NCBI GenBank assembly: GCA_012295275.1
Contig: CM022669.1
Span: 541,573-605,572 of the forward strand
Source of the DNA: Chrysomallon squamiferum
Taxonomy: Eukaryota; Mollusca; Gastropoda; Neomphalida; Peltospiridae
DNA length: 64,000 bases
Reading direction: 5' to 3'
Under the pieces are notes generated by a model. It did no database searches, had not been told where the DNA came from, and worked only from the letters and a program-made list of their open reading frames with translations. The translations under genes and the position numbers were made by a program. This document shows, piece after piece, positions 1-14,200 of this stretch; within the stretch, counting starts at the first letter, position 1; each line of letters opens with the position of its first letter.

Positions 1-750
1 GTTTTCGTGTTTATTGCGTAAGGTTCAATCAACGAGCCATTTGTATTCAAATTTACGAATATGCGTGGTCTTGTCTAGTATCGAGTCGTCACAGAATGTA
101 CGTTTTATTTATAAATCATAAAAAAAAAAAAAATTCAGTTTCATATGAGTATCATGATGACTTGGTCACTTAATCATTTTAACGTACATGACGCACATCA
201 CCGCATTGTGCAGTAATGACAGGTTACAACTTGAACTTATATCAAAACATGGTAATAGGTTCAAGTGAGCCAGAAGGATGTCTGATGATAACTGTGATTT
301 GAAAACTAATAAAAACGCTCGGTGACTGTAAATCGTAATATTCAAACCAGATATTTTCACTTGACTGAATTCAATTCAGAATTGTAGTGTTGTTGTTGTT
401 GTTATTATTTTAAATCATGAATGAAATAGCAGTATTACAATTATTAACTTATTACATTCAATGATTCATATATTATGGCATAAATCATTTTGGCTTTTAT
501 AAAAGAATTAAATAAATAAATATAATAAATAAATAAAGATAGCTGATCCTTAATGTAAAATTTGTTAAATGTCAGAATGTTAATCAGAAAATAATAAAAA
601 TAAAATAAAAAATAAAAATAAAAATAAAGGAAAAAGATGAAAATAAATACATGATGTTGCCAAAAGCTGTGAGTTTGTGTCAATTTTGAAAGACTGTAAC
701 CAGTTTTATCTTTGTTGTTATTCAACTAGTTAAGTTTTCTTTATTTGCAG
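1..750 (+). other. Frataxin upstream intron (probable)
   Basis: This AT-rich stretch precedes the first recognised frataxin exon and ends in a good acceptor (pyrimidine-rich, then TTTGCAG at 744-750). It contains a short A run near 120-133 and nothing else I recognise as coding. A GTAAGG at 18-23 could be the donor of frataxin exon 1. In that case bases 1-17 would be the last codons of that exon, ending in phase 0, which fits the next exon. That reading is weak because only 17 bases are visible. Confidence 0.4.
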
Positions 751-2977
<2,227 letters not shown>

Positions 2978-3257
2978 GTGTTTAATTACAATTTTTCATG
3001 TGGTAACATTTTCTGAAAAACACCAGTGTAGACTGAAATATACCAGCAAACCATTGTCACTGGCAGCTCGTGTATTTATGTGAAATAATTTCACTTCACT
3101 GAAGAGGGCTAGACCTGATGTTGCTGGTCCAACAAGCTGTTTGATATGTTTCAAATGTTTTTATAAATTTATTTTGCCACCTGTTCACTACTTGTTGTTT
3201 TTGTACATTTACTTATTTCATCTTTTGTAGTACATTGAAATGCATTTTCTTTCATAA

Positions 3258-3263
3258 AATAAA
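3258..3263 (+). terminator. Frataxin poly(A) signal
   Basis: AATAAA lies about 280 bases after the frataxin stop, implying a short 3' UTR (2978 to about 3285). No nearer AATAAA was seen. Confidence 0.65.
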
Positions 3264-4602
3264 TTTGTTGCTGAGTTACATTATTTCAAGATTTTATTTT
3301 TATCAGATAATTAAAGCTATGAGAAATTTCTACATGAAAACAAAGATTCCATCACATTTGTAATGAATTTATCTCTCAGAAAGTAGATAAATAATATAGT
3401 TTGTTTTTCATGTAAGAACGTTACAACATTTTTATTAATTCTGTTTATACCAGAAAAGACACAACTGTATTGATAAAACTAGACTTAGAAATCTGTAATT
3501 TTTTCTTTCTCTGGCAAAATAAAAGTAGAAAAAAAGTCTTGCTGTCAGTAAAACAAAATGTAGGTAAATAAATAAATAAATTCAAAATCTCTGACAGGCG
3601 GGTGCTGATAACAGGACGTTAACCATGGCACTCTAATGCAGTAGTTTAAAAACAAAAAAAATTCAATTAAAAACAATTTAAAAAATTGAAAACTAAAGTG
3701 TTTAATATTCTGCACAAAGTAATAAAAATAAATGTTGCATTTTCAACTCCAAGTGATCCTGTTCTTTCATGTAAGAAATAACTATTTGAATTTTTTTTAT
3801 TTATTCTACATACCTCAATTTTGGTTGAAGAATAAGCAATAATGGAAAAAAAAAAAATTAATAAAGAAAAACAGGTTTATTAAGAATGTAATGTGCATTT
3901 CTGAATTCTAAAACAAATACATTATAAATATCTTTATTCATGTTTGGAAATTTATTTATATACTTTTAAAAATTAAGAAAAATTATAACTCACTTTTATA
4001 TGAATCTTCTTCAAAGTTGAAACCAGTTTTAATCTGTTGTAAATCTCTTTCAAGCTGGAATGTAAAAAAAAAAAAAAAAAATAAGAACATAATTAAATTA
4101 CTTTTTTTCATTCTGCCAGTGGGGAACCTTATTTTATTTTATGTTTATTTTAATTTTAAAGTTACTACATAAGTTAACCTATATTATTATTTTATATATT
4201 TTTGTTCTTTGTCTGTGTGTAATAATAATTTTTTTTTTTTTTTCCTTTCATTTTCCATACTTTTTAAATACAAGATCAACAATGAATTTGTGTATATTAT
4301 ACCATTTATCAAGATAAAATTTACACATTTTTAACTTCTTTTTCTCTCTAAAATATCCTTTATATTTTTTGTTATTAAAAGTCAACTGATGTACAAATCT
4401 GAGCTCAAACGCTACACTGGTGCATACAAAAAATGAAACCAGTCCACAGCAGGTTCATTTTTTTTTTTTTTTTTTTTTTTTTATTTTTATTTTTTTTTTA
4501 TTTTTTTTTGATGGGTGGAGGATATGCAAAAAAAAGGTAAAACGCACGTGCATGGTGAACAACCACAATTGCACGTGCAAGTGATGTATCGGAATGGTTT
4601 AG
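3264..4602. other. AT-rich intergenic spacer with A and T runs
   Basis: No reading frame of interest. It holds several A or T homopolymer runs (about 3848, 4065-4081, 4230-4243, 4459-4510). Just before the transposase relic, GCACGTGCA occurs twice about 20 bases apart (4542-4580). Confidence 0.6.
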
Positions 4603-5300
4603 ATGGCATGTTTCACATCCCAGAATGCACAAATGACACAACAACGCGAGCAAATTGTGCGCATGATGCAGACAGAAGCTACCCACGTCTTTATTCTTAC
4701 AACCTTCGTGTGTTCTCGTGTCGCTGGAACCAACCTGCTACATCGCTACAGACACCATGCCACGAACTGGCAGACCCAGAGTGACAACGTTCCTCCAGCA
4801 TCGGTACTTGTGGACCTTGCTTATCTGGAACAGCGTTCAAACAGTGACGTCATCAACGATGAATGGTTTAGATCACAGACTTAATCGTCAGACAGTGGCC
4901 AGGCAACTTAGGAAACACGGGAAGGGACTTACCGACCACAGATAGGACTCTTATTGACAGCGCGAAAGCGTCGTCTGAGATTACGAGGGCCCTGACTGTT
5001 AAACGTTTGTGCCACATGGTGCAGGGAGTTTCACAGTGTGGGGATGGATCTGTGGGCAGGAGAGAAACCACTGTCATAGTTAACGGAAGCCTGACCGCTC
5101 AAATTATATCGATGATATTTTGCGTCCAAGAGCAGACAGACGAAGTAATTTGCCAGCACGACAGTGCCAGACCCCATACAACCAGAATCGTACAAAACTT
5201 GCTTCGAACCAACAACATCAACGTCACGTCCTCGATAAAACACACACTTAGATAGATCTCGCGTGCGTCGTACAGCAAAGCTGTCACGTGCTCATCAGCT
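4603..5300 (+). pseudogene. Tc1/mariner-family transposase relic
   Basis: Pieces of a Tc1-like transposase are spread over different + frames. The N-terminal helix-turn-helix begins at about 4633 (MTQQREQIVRMMQTEATHV, then SRVAG...RYRHHA). The second DNA-binding part reads TGRPRVTTFLQHRYLW ... SSTMNGLDHR ... RQTVARQLRKHG at 4757-4930. The catalytic part has VIVNGSLTAQ, then ICQHDSARPHTTRIVQNLL at about 5070-5215. The QHDxARPH motif contains the second DDE aspartate. The stretch that should carry the first aspartate is deleted between about 4975 and 5010. The region with PDLNPIEHLWD (third acidic residue) is also missing, with only an LDR-like remnant at about 5247. Frameshifts and stops occur throughout. 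I could not find matching terminal inverted repeats. It is dead. Confidence 0.88.
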
Positions 5301-7016
5301 GACAGTTACGTCATGACACAGGTCAATCAAAAAATGTCCGAAGATTTATGATAAAGGTTTTGGGTTTCGTCTTACAGCGTGTGTATGTACGACTACATTG
5401 TACATTTTCTGGTACCAGCGAACTCGAAAATGACTGATCTAAAGAATGTAGCGCCAAATTTATTGTTAAATGAGCATACCCGCCGAAAAAACAACAACGA
5501 TGTAGACCTATCTCTGGCGACATCCATCCAAATGTCCTGATCTATTCTCCGCCAGAGATAACTCGGGCTAGTTTTAAGGCAAGCAGTGTGACACACGCTA
5601 TTAATCACACTTGTTTCTGAACCTGACTGATTCTGCGTGAGCTTTACATGTTGTTCATGAAGTTAAACATTCAGTTTGTACCAACTAACGTTATTATCGG
5701 ATGTTGTAATTTTTAATGTTTATTACGTTGACACATTGTTCTTTTCAATGCATTATACTTCATGCACACATTTTTATTTATTTATTTATTAACTAGAGTT
5801 TGTCAAGACTGGAAAAGTTTATTTTGGCTGTGTGTGTGTGTGTCTGTGCGTATATACAATGTAAATAAAATTGTTGTTTTAAAAAATAATTTTAATAATT
5901 TCAAAAATTTAAGTTATTTTAATAGAGATGGCTCAATCATTATGACATCTTTTAACATAAAATATCGCAAAATCATACATACTAATAATCCTTTTAACTT
6001 ACTTCCTAGTATCGTAAGTACTGTTATCGTCTTTGGGGATATTTAATGCTAACTTCCACATATGTTTGGTTTAAATAGAAAACGTGCTGGTAAAGTACAT
6101 ACATCTGACATCTTGAATGACGTCGTCTTGGTAACGTGGTTGTTGTAAAATTGTTATTCATAAATTAGAGTAAACTAGCGAGTACTGACTAAATTAAAAA
6201 TAAATAAATAAATAAACAAAAAAAAAAAACAGATAAATAAACTAATAAATAAAATAAACAAATAAATAATTGTATACATTTAAAACTCGTTTTTGAAGTC
6301 TCCTATATTATCTGCCCTATTTTGATAATCTTCAATTAAATGGCGGCCAAAAATATGTTTTCTTACCAATTCCTTTGTTAAAAAAGTCAGTAACACGAAC
6401 AAACATGTATTAATTTTGTAAGTAATAAGAAATCTGTATTATATTATTATTAGTCATAATGTTACGTTTTGATTTTTGCCATCGCCTGATTCTCACATAC
6501 CTGTTTATTTTTAGTCCGAAGAGTGGTGACAGTAAATCACCTTTAGAAACAAACTCGATACTTTTTAGTCTTAACAAGAACAATGACTAATCCTATCTTT
6601 CTAACCTGTCACTCTGCTCTTATTAATTGAAACCAACAAGTTAGTAGGACGCCATCTTTTTACATTTGTGGTGACGTCACATAATGTGATACATTTATTT
6701 ATGTTTTATCGAGTGAGTAAACTTTTGCATTGAATTTTTGTTCATTTAATCATTATAAAATATTTTCTTTTCCGTTTCCTTTTGGTAATGTTATTATATA
6801 CTGGATTCTTTTCTATTCTTTTTTTTCTTTCTTTCTTTCTTAATTTCTTTTTTTTATTATTTTTTTGTTGCTTTTTCTTTCTGCATGTTGAGTTGTTTCA
6901 GATGGTTTTCAGTTTATAATGTTGCATTTTGTTTTTATAAATGATTTCGATAGAATGCCACTGTTGTAGAATCTAAGATGGTGGTTTAATTTAAATAAAA
7001 GAAATATATATATATA
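5301..7016. other. Intergenic spacer, no gene seen
   Basis: AT-rich DNA with short TTTA/AAAT runs (about 5770 and 6200-6265) and a pyrimidine-rich patch at 6815-6885. Small GC-richer patches with YY1-like GATGGCG or GGCGGCC cores occur near 6340. I see no supported exon. Confidence 0.5.
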
Positions 7017-7970
7017 TTAATACAATTAGATAGTTTATTTTAATATTATCAGCTATTTTATTTTAATATAGTCAGCTGTATTATTTTAATATAATCAGAT
7101 ATTTCATTTTAACAATCAAATATTTATTTTAACATAATTAAACATTTTAATATAATAAGTTATTTTATTTTAACATAATCAGATATTGTATCTTAATATA
7201 ATTAACTATTTTATTTTAATATAGTCAGCTATTTTATTTTAACATAATCATATATTTTATTTTAACAAAATCAGATGATTTATTTTAAGATAATCAGATG
7301 TTTTATTTTAACATAATAAGCTGTTTTATTTTAACATAATAAGAGGTTTTATTTTTAAGTAAATAAATATTTTATTTTAACATAATCAGATGTTTTATTT
7401 TAACACAATCAGATGTTTTATTTTAACATAATCAGATGTTTTGTTTTAGTATAATCAGATGTTTTATTTTAGTACAATCAGATGTTTTCTTTTAGTATGA
7501 TGTTTTGTTTTAGTATAATCAGGTGTTTTGTTTTAGTATAATCAGATGTTTTATTTTAGTATAATCAGATGTTTTATTTTAGTATAATCAGATGTTTTGT
7601 TTTAGTATAATCAGGTGTTTTGTTGTAGTATAATCAGATGTTTTATTTTAGTATAATCAGATGTTTTATTTTAATATAATCAGATGTTTTGTTTTATTAT
7701 AATCAGATGTTTTATTTTAGTATAATCAGATATTTTATTTTAGTATAATCAGATGTTTTGTTTTAGTATAATCAGATGTTTTATTCTAGTATCATCAGAT
7801 GTTTTGTTTTATTATAATCAGATATTTTCTTTTAGTATAATCAGATGTTTTATTTAGTATAATCAGATGTTTTGTTTTAGTATAATCAGATGTTTTATTT
7901 TAGTAGAATCAGATGTTTTGTTTTAGTATTATCAGATGTTTTATGTTAGTACAATCAGATACTTGATTTT
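7017..7970. repeat. 23-bp AT-rich minisatellite, about 40 units
   Basis: Tandem units close to TATTTTAGTATAATCAGATG plus TTT. Units right of about 7380 are nearly uniform (AGTATAATCAGATGTTTT). Units to the left are more varied, with CAGCTATTTTATTTTAATAT forms. This suggests an older left flank and a more recently homogenised right part. Confidence 0.9.
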
Positions 7971-8254
7971 ATTACTTTATCTGATTAGACTGCTGGTTTC
8001 TGTCAGCTCGTTCCTGTTCAGTACTCTCTGTTTCACCTCTCGCTGGTCTTTCTTTGTGTTCTGTGGTAACTGACACTGTCCACCTGTTGTCTTCTGTTAC
8101 ACTCGTGTGTCCTGCCATGCACTGTTTTCTTTTACTCACTTTTTTATTTACTCACTGGTTCCGTTATTCACTGATTTATCAAGTGAATATTAATCAGATT
8201 ACTCCATTATACGGATTCATTTTTTCATTAGTTGATTCATTCAGTTAACAATAA

Positions 8255-8297
<43 letters not shown>

Positions 8298-9478
8298 ATA
8301 CGTAAATAAAATAAAATAAAATAGAATAAAATAAAATAAAAAGAGTCATTGATATCTAACATCAGGAATGTTCACTCTTGTCAATGGATATAAAACTGTC
8401 AGTGTTGTTTATCTTGTGTTTTCCTGGCTGAAAGATGACACAAACACGAGTTTCGTTACAAACAAAGGAGTATTCAATTACAACTGCGTCTTGGTTTACC
8501 ACAAAAATGTGACCAGAACATTACACGCGCCACCGTTAACATTCAGTGAATTACTGCATACCACGTGTACACTGTCCTGTGCACAACAGCTTACATTACA
8601 CACAAACACGTTAGTGCTTGTAGTAGTTAATATTAGTAGCTGTTGTTCTGGTAGTAGTAGTGGTAGTAGTAGTAGTGAAGGTGGTGGTGGTAGTAGTAGT
8701 AGTAGTGGTAGTTGTATAGCTATACTGCTCGTAGTAACTGATATAGCAGTTTACATGCATACATACATAATACCATGTTATCTCGGTAGATAGACAGACA
8801 TACATAGTATCAAATGCAGACGACAAGTTCTAACTACACAGGCAGTGCGCGTGCACCACACCCATGCCAGTGACAGTGTGACATTGACATTACTTGTACA
8901 ACATTTTACTCATGTTACTCGAGAAGAGTCTACGAACCCATTTCCGTGACACGACACAGACACTTGAGCCGCATCAATGAAACATTATCTATATTTATAA
9001 CAACTACGCAAAACGTAAAACATTATTTCCTTACTTTCGGTTTCCCGATGTTGCTGCACTTCAAAACTACGGTAGGCAGTTGGGGTCACCTGAGACTGGC
9101 AAACACTTGCTGTGTAGGCAGATTCTCTCTTACAGTGAGAGTAAGTTTATAATTTAAGTGGCTCTTATTTCCATTATAAAATCATACGAGTTAATATAAT
9201 CATACACTGACTTGTGCATTTGTTTTACTGTGATTTAGCAATGTCTAGATCCTACTGTGATGCCCATATTAAGGATTTAAAATCGAATCCTGGATATATA
9301 TATATAATGTAACGTGACGATTGCTTTTTGAGCAAGTGACTTGTTAAAGACTGCTAAGTGTGTCAGTTGTACCTGACTGACTGACAGATCAGTCAATGTT
9401 TTTTTTTTTTTTTTTTTTTTTTTGAAATAACTTATGTGTATTTATTTACGTACTTACTTTTTTCTTGTTTTTCTTCTT

Positions 9479-9541
<63 letters not shown>

Positions 9542-9784
9542 TTATTTATTTATTTATTTATTTATTTTATTTTATTATTTTATTATTATTAATATTTTTC
9601 TTCTTAAATATTTTTGAGATTCATGAAAGGAACAGTACTGTTTCAAAGATACCATCACCGGTCTCCCGTAGCCTGTCAATAATACATGAACAATACGAAT
9701 GGGATATCCGTAGTTTTGTATCTCGTTCTTTCCTACGCATACCGCGGTGACGCATATTTACGTGGTCTCAGCAGCGCTCAGATG
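7971..9784. other. Non-coding spacer with several microsatellites
   Basis: Contains (AAAT)n then AAAATA-type runs at 8249-8341, an (AGT)n tract at 8640-8712, a T run at 9400-9423, and a compound (TTC)n-(TTA)n-(TTTA)n tract at 9472-9590. Open frames crossing these tracts are low-complexity and show no conserved domain. Bases 9600-9784 are more complex and lie directly upstream of the TATA box of the next gene, so they may be its proximal promoter. Confidence 0.6.
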
Positions 9785-9792
9785 TATAAAAG
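9785..9792 (+). promoter_or_regulatory. TATA box of the vWA gene
   Basis: TATAAAAG lies 63-70 bases before the ATG at 9855. With the usual 25-30 base spacing, transcription would begin near 9815 and leave a 5' UTR of about 40 bases. Confidence 0.7.
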
Positions 9793-9854
9793 ACAGACGT
9801 TGTGTACCACCAGCACAACGTGATCGACGCGTTACGAGATAAACAGAAGTAACA

Positions 9855-12374
9855 ATGCTGTTGTCACTGTTTGTTGTCTGTTCAGCTGTAAGTATATTTA
9901 TATACACAGATAACAGTTAAACCGGGAAGTCGGGTTCTCGTGTGTAATGAATTTAAAAATAAATTATTTGGGTCAATTTTATACACGATTAATTTACGAC
10001 ACCCATCTGTTTGTTTCAGTTTGGATTAACTTACATTTATTTAAAGTAAACGCTGACCACACTTTATTTAAATTAATATATAAACTATTACTTTATATAT
10101 AAATATATAAATGTATTACTTTTAATAAATATGTACAACTGAAACCACCTGCTTGCAAATGGTCAAATACATGTTTTTATGATGACAAATGTACATTTAT
10201 TTTATCTCAGTGTGATTATGTTTACATGATTAACGAATATTCATCTGTTAGACTTGTGTTTACAAAGGTACATGAAGTTATAATTGTTCACGTTGTTTTT
10301 AATTCAGATTCTCCCGTCAGTGTTCGGCCGATCAGGTAAGTTTACACTTTTTTTGTGATAATTTATGTATCAGATAATACTTCCTAATAGTACAAACAGT
10401 TTACTGAGTAATCTGTATAATTAATGTACTCACGATTTATAATTTGGAATAAAGCAGATAAATATAAAAATAGACAAAAATAAAATAAAATAAAATAAAA
10501 TAAAAAACAGAATAATGTGAATAAAAAACAAAAAACCTAAACCCCCAAATCCACAACAACCAAAGAAAGCTTTTTTTACTTTTTTTATTTATATTTTTTT
10601 ATTGATTATAACGACTATTTAGAAGCTATTTTGTTTGTCTGTATCAGGAGCAGTGATATGTGGGCGGCCTGCGGACATCGTGTTTGTCCTGGACACCTCG
10701 TCCAGCATCTGGCCAGTAGACTTCGACAAGTACGTGAAACCTTTCGTTAAGAACGTCAGTGCTATGCTCGACATCGGACCTTCCTCCTCCCAGAGTCGCG
10801 TGGGCGTGGTCACGTACAGCAGCCACATCAACCACAAATTCTATCTTGAAGATCACCTCTCCTGGAGGTCTTTGGAACGAGCCATCGATGACATCCCGTA
10901 CGTTCACGGAAACACATACACGCATCACGCACTCCAGTTCATGGCCAACAAAATGTTTATCACAGAAAACGGAGCTCGGAGTTACGCACCTCACATTGCC
11001 ATCGTCGTCACCGATGGTTTGTCCACTGAGCCGTGGCTGACGAAGAGGGCGGCCGAATACGCCCGGTCTCGGGGGATCCAGCTGTTTGCTATTGGTGTTG
11101 GTTCAGAGGCGAAGCTGGACGGAGAACTCAGTGATATCGGGAACGACCAGCGCGGGAATTTCACTTTCCACGTGAAAAACGTGAGAGCTCTTCACACCAT
11201 TAAAAGAACACTCGCTCTTAGGACGTGCGTTGGTAAGTTTTTCATCTTATTTTGTTAATTATATGTTTTTGTTAATCCTGTTTTCCTAACTATTGAATGT
11301 TTCCACCCTGACTATATTCTGCCTAACTTGCGGTCTTCTTTTTGTTGCAGTAACAACACCATCACCTCCAACTACAACAGATTTGGTGAAAGACAAACCA
11401 GATGCTGCCGAATGTAAGTATTTCAGTTTGATGACGTCATTAAAACTTTCGTATTGACCTGATAATAATATCTGTACCACTACTACTACTTCTACTGCTA
11501 CTACTATTATTACTATTATTGATGCTACTATTACTACTACCAGTACTACTATTTCTATTAATTACTACTACTACTACTACAACTGCCAATACTACTACTA
11601 CTAATAATAATAATAAAATAATAATAATATAACTAATACTATTACTACTATTGCTATCGGTATTATTACTATTGTTGTTGTAGTTTTTGTTCTACTGATA
11701 GTGTTATTGTTGTTTTGCAGACTGTGGAGGTAAACCAGCAGATGTTTACTTCCTGCTGGACTGCTCAAACAGTATTTGGATACACGACTTCAACAGAAGA
11801 ATGATCACTTTCGTCCGCCAGATGATTAAAATATTCGACATTGGTCCCAGCAAAACCCGGATTGGCGTCATCACCTTTTCTACTCACCACAAAACAATAA
11901 CCCCGCTCCAGCGCTTCACAACACGTGACTCGCTCCTTCGATCCATAACGCCCCACAACATAAAATACTGCGGCGGTCAAACCAACACCGACGCTGCTAT
12001 TGCCTACGTGAGAGACCACGGGTTCAAAACTCGGCCTGGCGTGGCTCACATCATGGTTGTCGTCACAGACGGCGTCTCGTCTAACCCGGCGCGGACGCGA
12101 AGGGAGGCAGCGGTCGCCAGGAGGAGCGGCATCTACGTGTTCGCGGTGGGGGTGGGGCAGAGCGTCGACACGGGTGAACTGAGGGACATCGCCAGCTCGC
12201 CTGCTCGGCAGTTCATGTTCATGGTTTCAAACTTCCGCGCTCTGGCCAGCATAAGAGACGTCCTCGCCATTAGAACGTGCAAGATCCAGCTTCCAGCAGA
12301 CCAGCCACGTGAGTTGTCTGATGTCTCAGTTCAGTTAGCAAATAGTTAATCCTAGAAATATATTTCAGTATATG

Positions 12375-12409
<35 letters not shown>

Positions 12410-13136
12410 TCGTGTATGATTTTATTTATAATGACAGAGAATGGATATGTTTAACTGTATTATTATCATCGTTATCATTATTATCATCATTATCATCATT
12501 ATCGTTATCATCATCATTATCATGATTATTATTATCATCATTATTTTTGTCATCATTATCGTCATGATTATTATTATCATCATCATCATCAACATCATCA
12601 TTATCATGATTATCGTTTTTATTGTTGTTGTTGTTATTTCTGTTGCAGTGTGTCTACCAGGTGATATAGCCTTCGTTTTCGAAACCAAGTTTAAAACAGA
12701 AGCACAAATACAGCAACTACATCAAGTCATCTCCACCTTCAGCGATACACTCGCCAACAGCAACGTCCGTGTCAGCGTGTTCACCAACCCAGGCACTGAC
12801 GTGAGCAGCTTACAGTCGCAGCTGCGCGGCACCGTGGACAACACCGAGCTCTACGTGTCCGACATGCTGAGGAAACTGAGATATGAACACAGAGGTGTGG
12901 CAGTCATAATACTAGACAAAAACATCAGAGAAATTTCTGCTGTGATCGCACAGGCTAAAATGGCCAAAGCTCAGGGACTGAGGCTGGTTGTTGTCGCAGT
13001 TGGTGCTGTCTGGGACAGATTTGCCGAGGAGACAGTGTCGAATCCGGTGTCTGAGAATCTTATTAAAGTGAAAAGTTATAAAGACTTTAGTACCGCGGGC
13101 CTCAGAACATTGTCACAACGTTTTTCCTGCAGATAA
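9855..13136 (+). CDS. Secreted triple-vWA-domain protein (matrilin/collagen VI-like)
   Basis: Six exons join in one frame: 9855-9887, 10308-10335, 10648-11232, 11351-11413, 11721-12308 and 12649-13136, giving 594 aa. Residues 1 to about 18 (MLLSLFVVCSAILPSVFG) are a signal peptide. vWA1 spans about 29-210, with a complete MIDAS: DTSSS at 36-40, a Thr in NTYTHHA, and Asp in VVTDG. A Thr/Pro linker (about 216-236) has its own 63-base exon. vWA2 spans about 243-430, with DCSNS at 250-254, GGQTNTDAA and VVTDG. vWA3 spans about 437-594; it keeps the fold (DIAFVF..., GVAVIILD, LRLVVVAVG) but DxSxS is replaced by ETKFK. A Cys pair flanks each domain (CGRPAD...RTC; CGGKPAD...RTC; CLPGD...FSC). No membrane segment follows, so secretion is expected. 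vWA domains bind matrix proteins through a metal ion; molluscan shell and extracellular matrix proteins use this layout. The exact role is unknown. Exons 3, 4 and 5 all start and end in phase 1. Confidence 0.92.
12375..12625. repeat. Microsatellites inside the last vWA-gene intron
   Basis: (GT)n at about 12376-12408 is followed by an interrupted (ATT/ATC)n tract at about 12456-12625, ending only 23 bases before the acceptor of the last exon. The tract reads into that exon as a long Ile run, but the splice junction at 12648/12649 (TTGCAG) keeps it out of the protein. Confidence 0.85.
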
Positions 13137-13336
13137 AGTTTTCAACAGAACATGCTGTTGTAAAAGTCATTAGTCATGAAATGCACTTGTTCAAAAACTC
13201 ATAGTATACATACTTTTCATACAACTGTTTTACCGTGAAGTGTTATAGTGTTACTGTATATATATATATATATACACTGTATCACTAAGAAATCATTTTC
13301 ACATGACATAAAGAAACAAATCTTATAACTCTGTAT

Positions 13337-13367
<31 letters not shown>

Positions 13368-13648
13368 TATATAAAAAAAAATTAGCGTGAAAAAAGCGAC
13401 AGATGACTGCAAAACGTGAACAGTTACATGTGTAAATAATTTTACGGTAAAATTTGTGTTAACAACATTTATTTAGTTTTCACTTTGAGTTTTAGTTACA
13501 CTGGATATTAACAATGCATGTACTAATGTAAGAGACAACTGGTAATAATCAAAATCGTAGCGAAGACTGCAGATATGACATAACTTTAAGCAACAGACTT
13601 CGTCTAGAAAAAAGCAACATTGACAGTATGAATTTTAATATTTTTATG

Positions 13649-13654
13649 AATAAA
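13649..13654 (+). terminator. vWA-gene poly(A) signal
   Basis: AATAAA lies about 510 bases after the stop. The intervening 3' UTR contains (TA)n at about 13255-13276 and a GATA run at about 13335-13368. Confidence 0.55.
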
Positions 13655-13669
13655 ATTGTTAATTTAAAC

Positions 13670-14200
13670 ATACATTTTGTTGTTACTAATTTATTTAATA
13701 TATTAAGTTATGGTATGGTAGACACAAGCCATATGAATGTTTTTAGAACTCCACAAAATATAATAAAATAAAATAAGTAAATATAATTTCCTGCCCTCTT
13801 GTTTTTACATGGCTGTTAGGAACACTCAAAAGAAAGCGCGTGCACATAGACACGTGTACATATATACAAATGTTGATGAAGAAATTCACTGGAAGTGAAA
13901 ACCTGTAAAGACTGAGTAATCATCGATAACGATGTTTGCAACCGATTTCTGCTGTTTGTTAACAATAAATAAAGAAAGAAATAACAAAACAAAAAATAAA
14001 CTAAATTAATTCCGCTCTTACTCTCATTCCTGTTTTCTTTATATAATTATTATTACAACATTTTCCTAATTATTCGTCATAGTTATGTGAGGAATGGTAC
14101 CGTGGAACAAATATGTATGACGTTCCATCAAATATCATGTCCAGTTCTTTCGATATAGTTTCTGATTATTTTCATTCTCGTGAACAGAATATAGGTTCTG
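13670..14200. other. Spacer between convergent genes
   Basis: AT-rich sequence with no recognisable exon. It separates the 3' end of the vWA gene from the 38-bp minisatellite. Confidence 0.5.

Noticed and set aside
4360-4450. Possible left terminal inverted repeat of the Tc1 relic
   Set aside because: I could not find a matching reverse-complement segment downstream of 5260.
8368-8793. 141-codon forward frame
   Set aside because: The second half is the translation of an AGT/GGT microsatellite; the first half shows no domain.
9270-9292. tRNA-like B-box (TCGAATCC)
   Set aside because: No A-box at the right distance and no cloverleaf pairing upstream.
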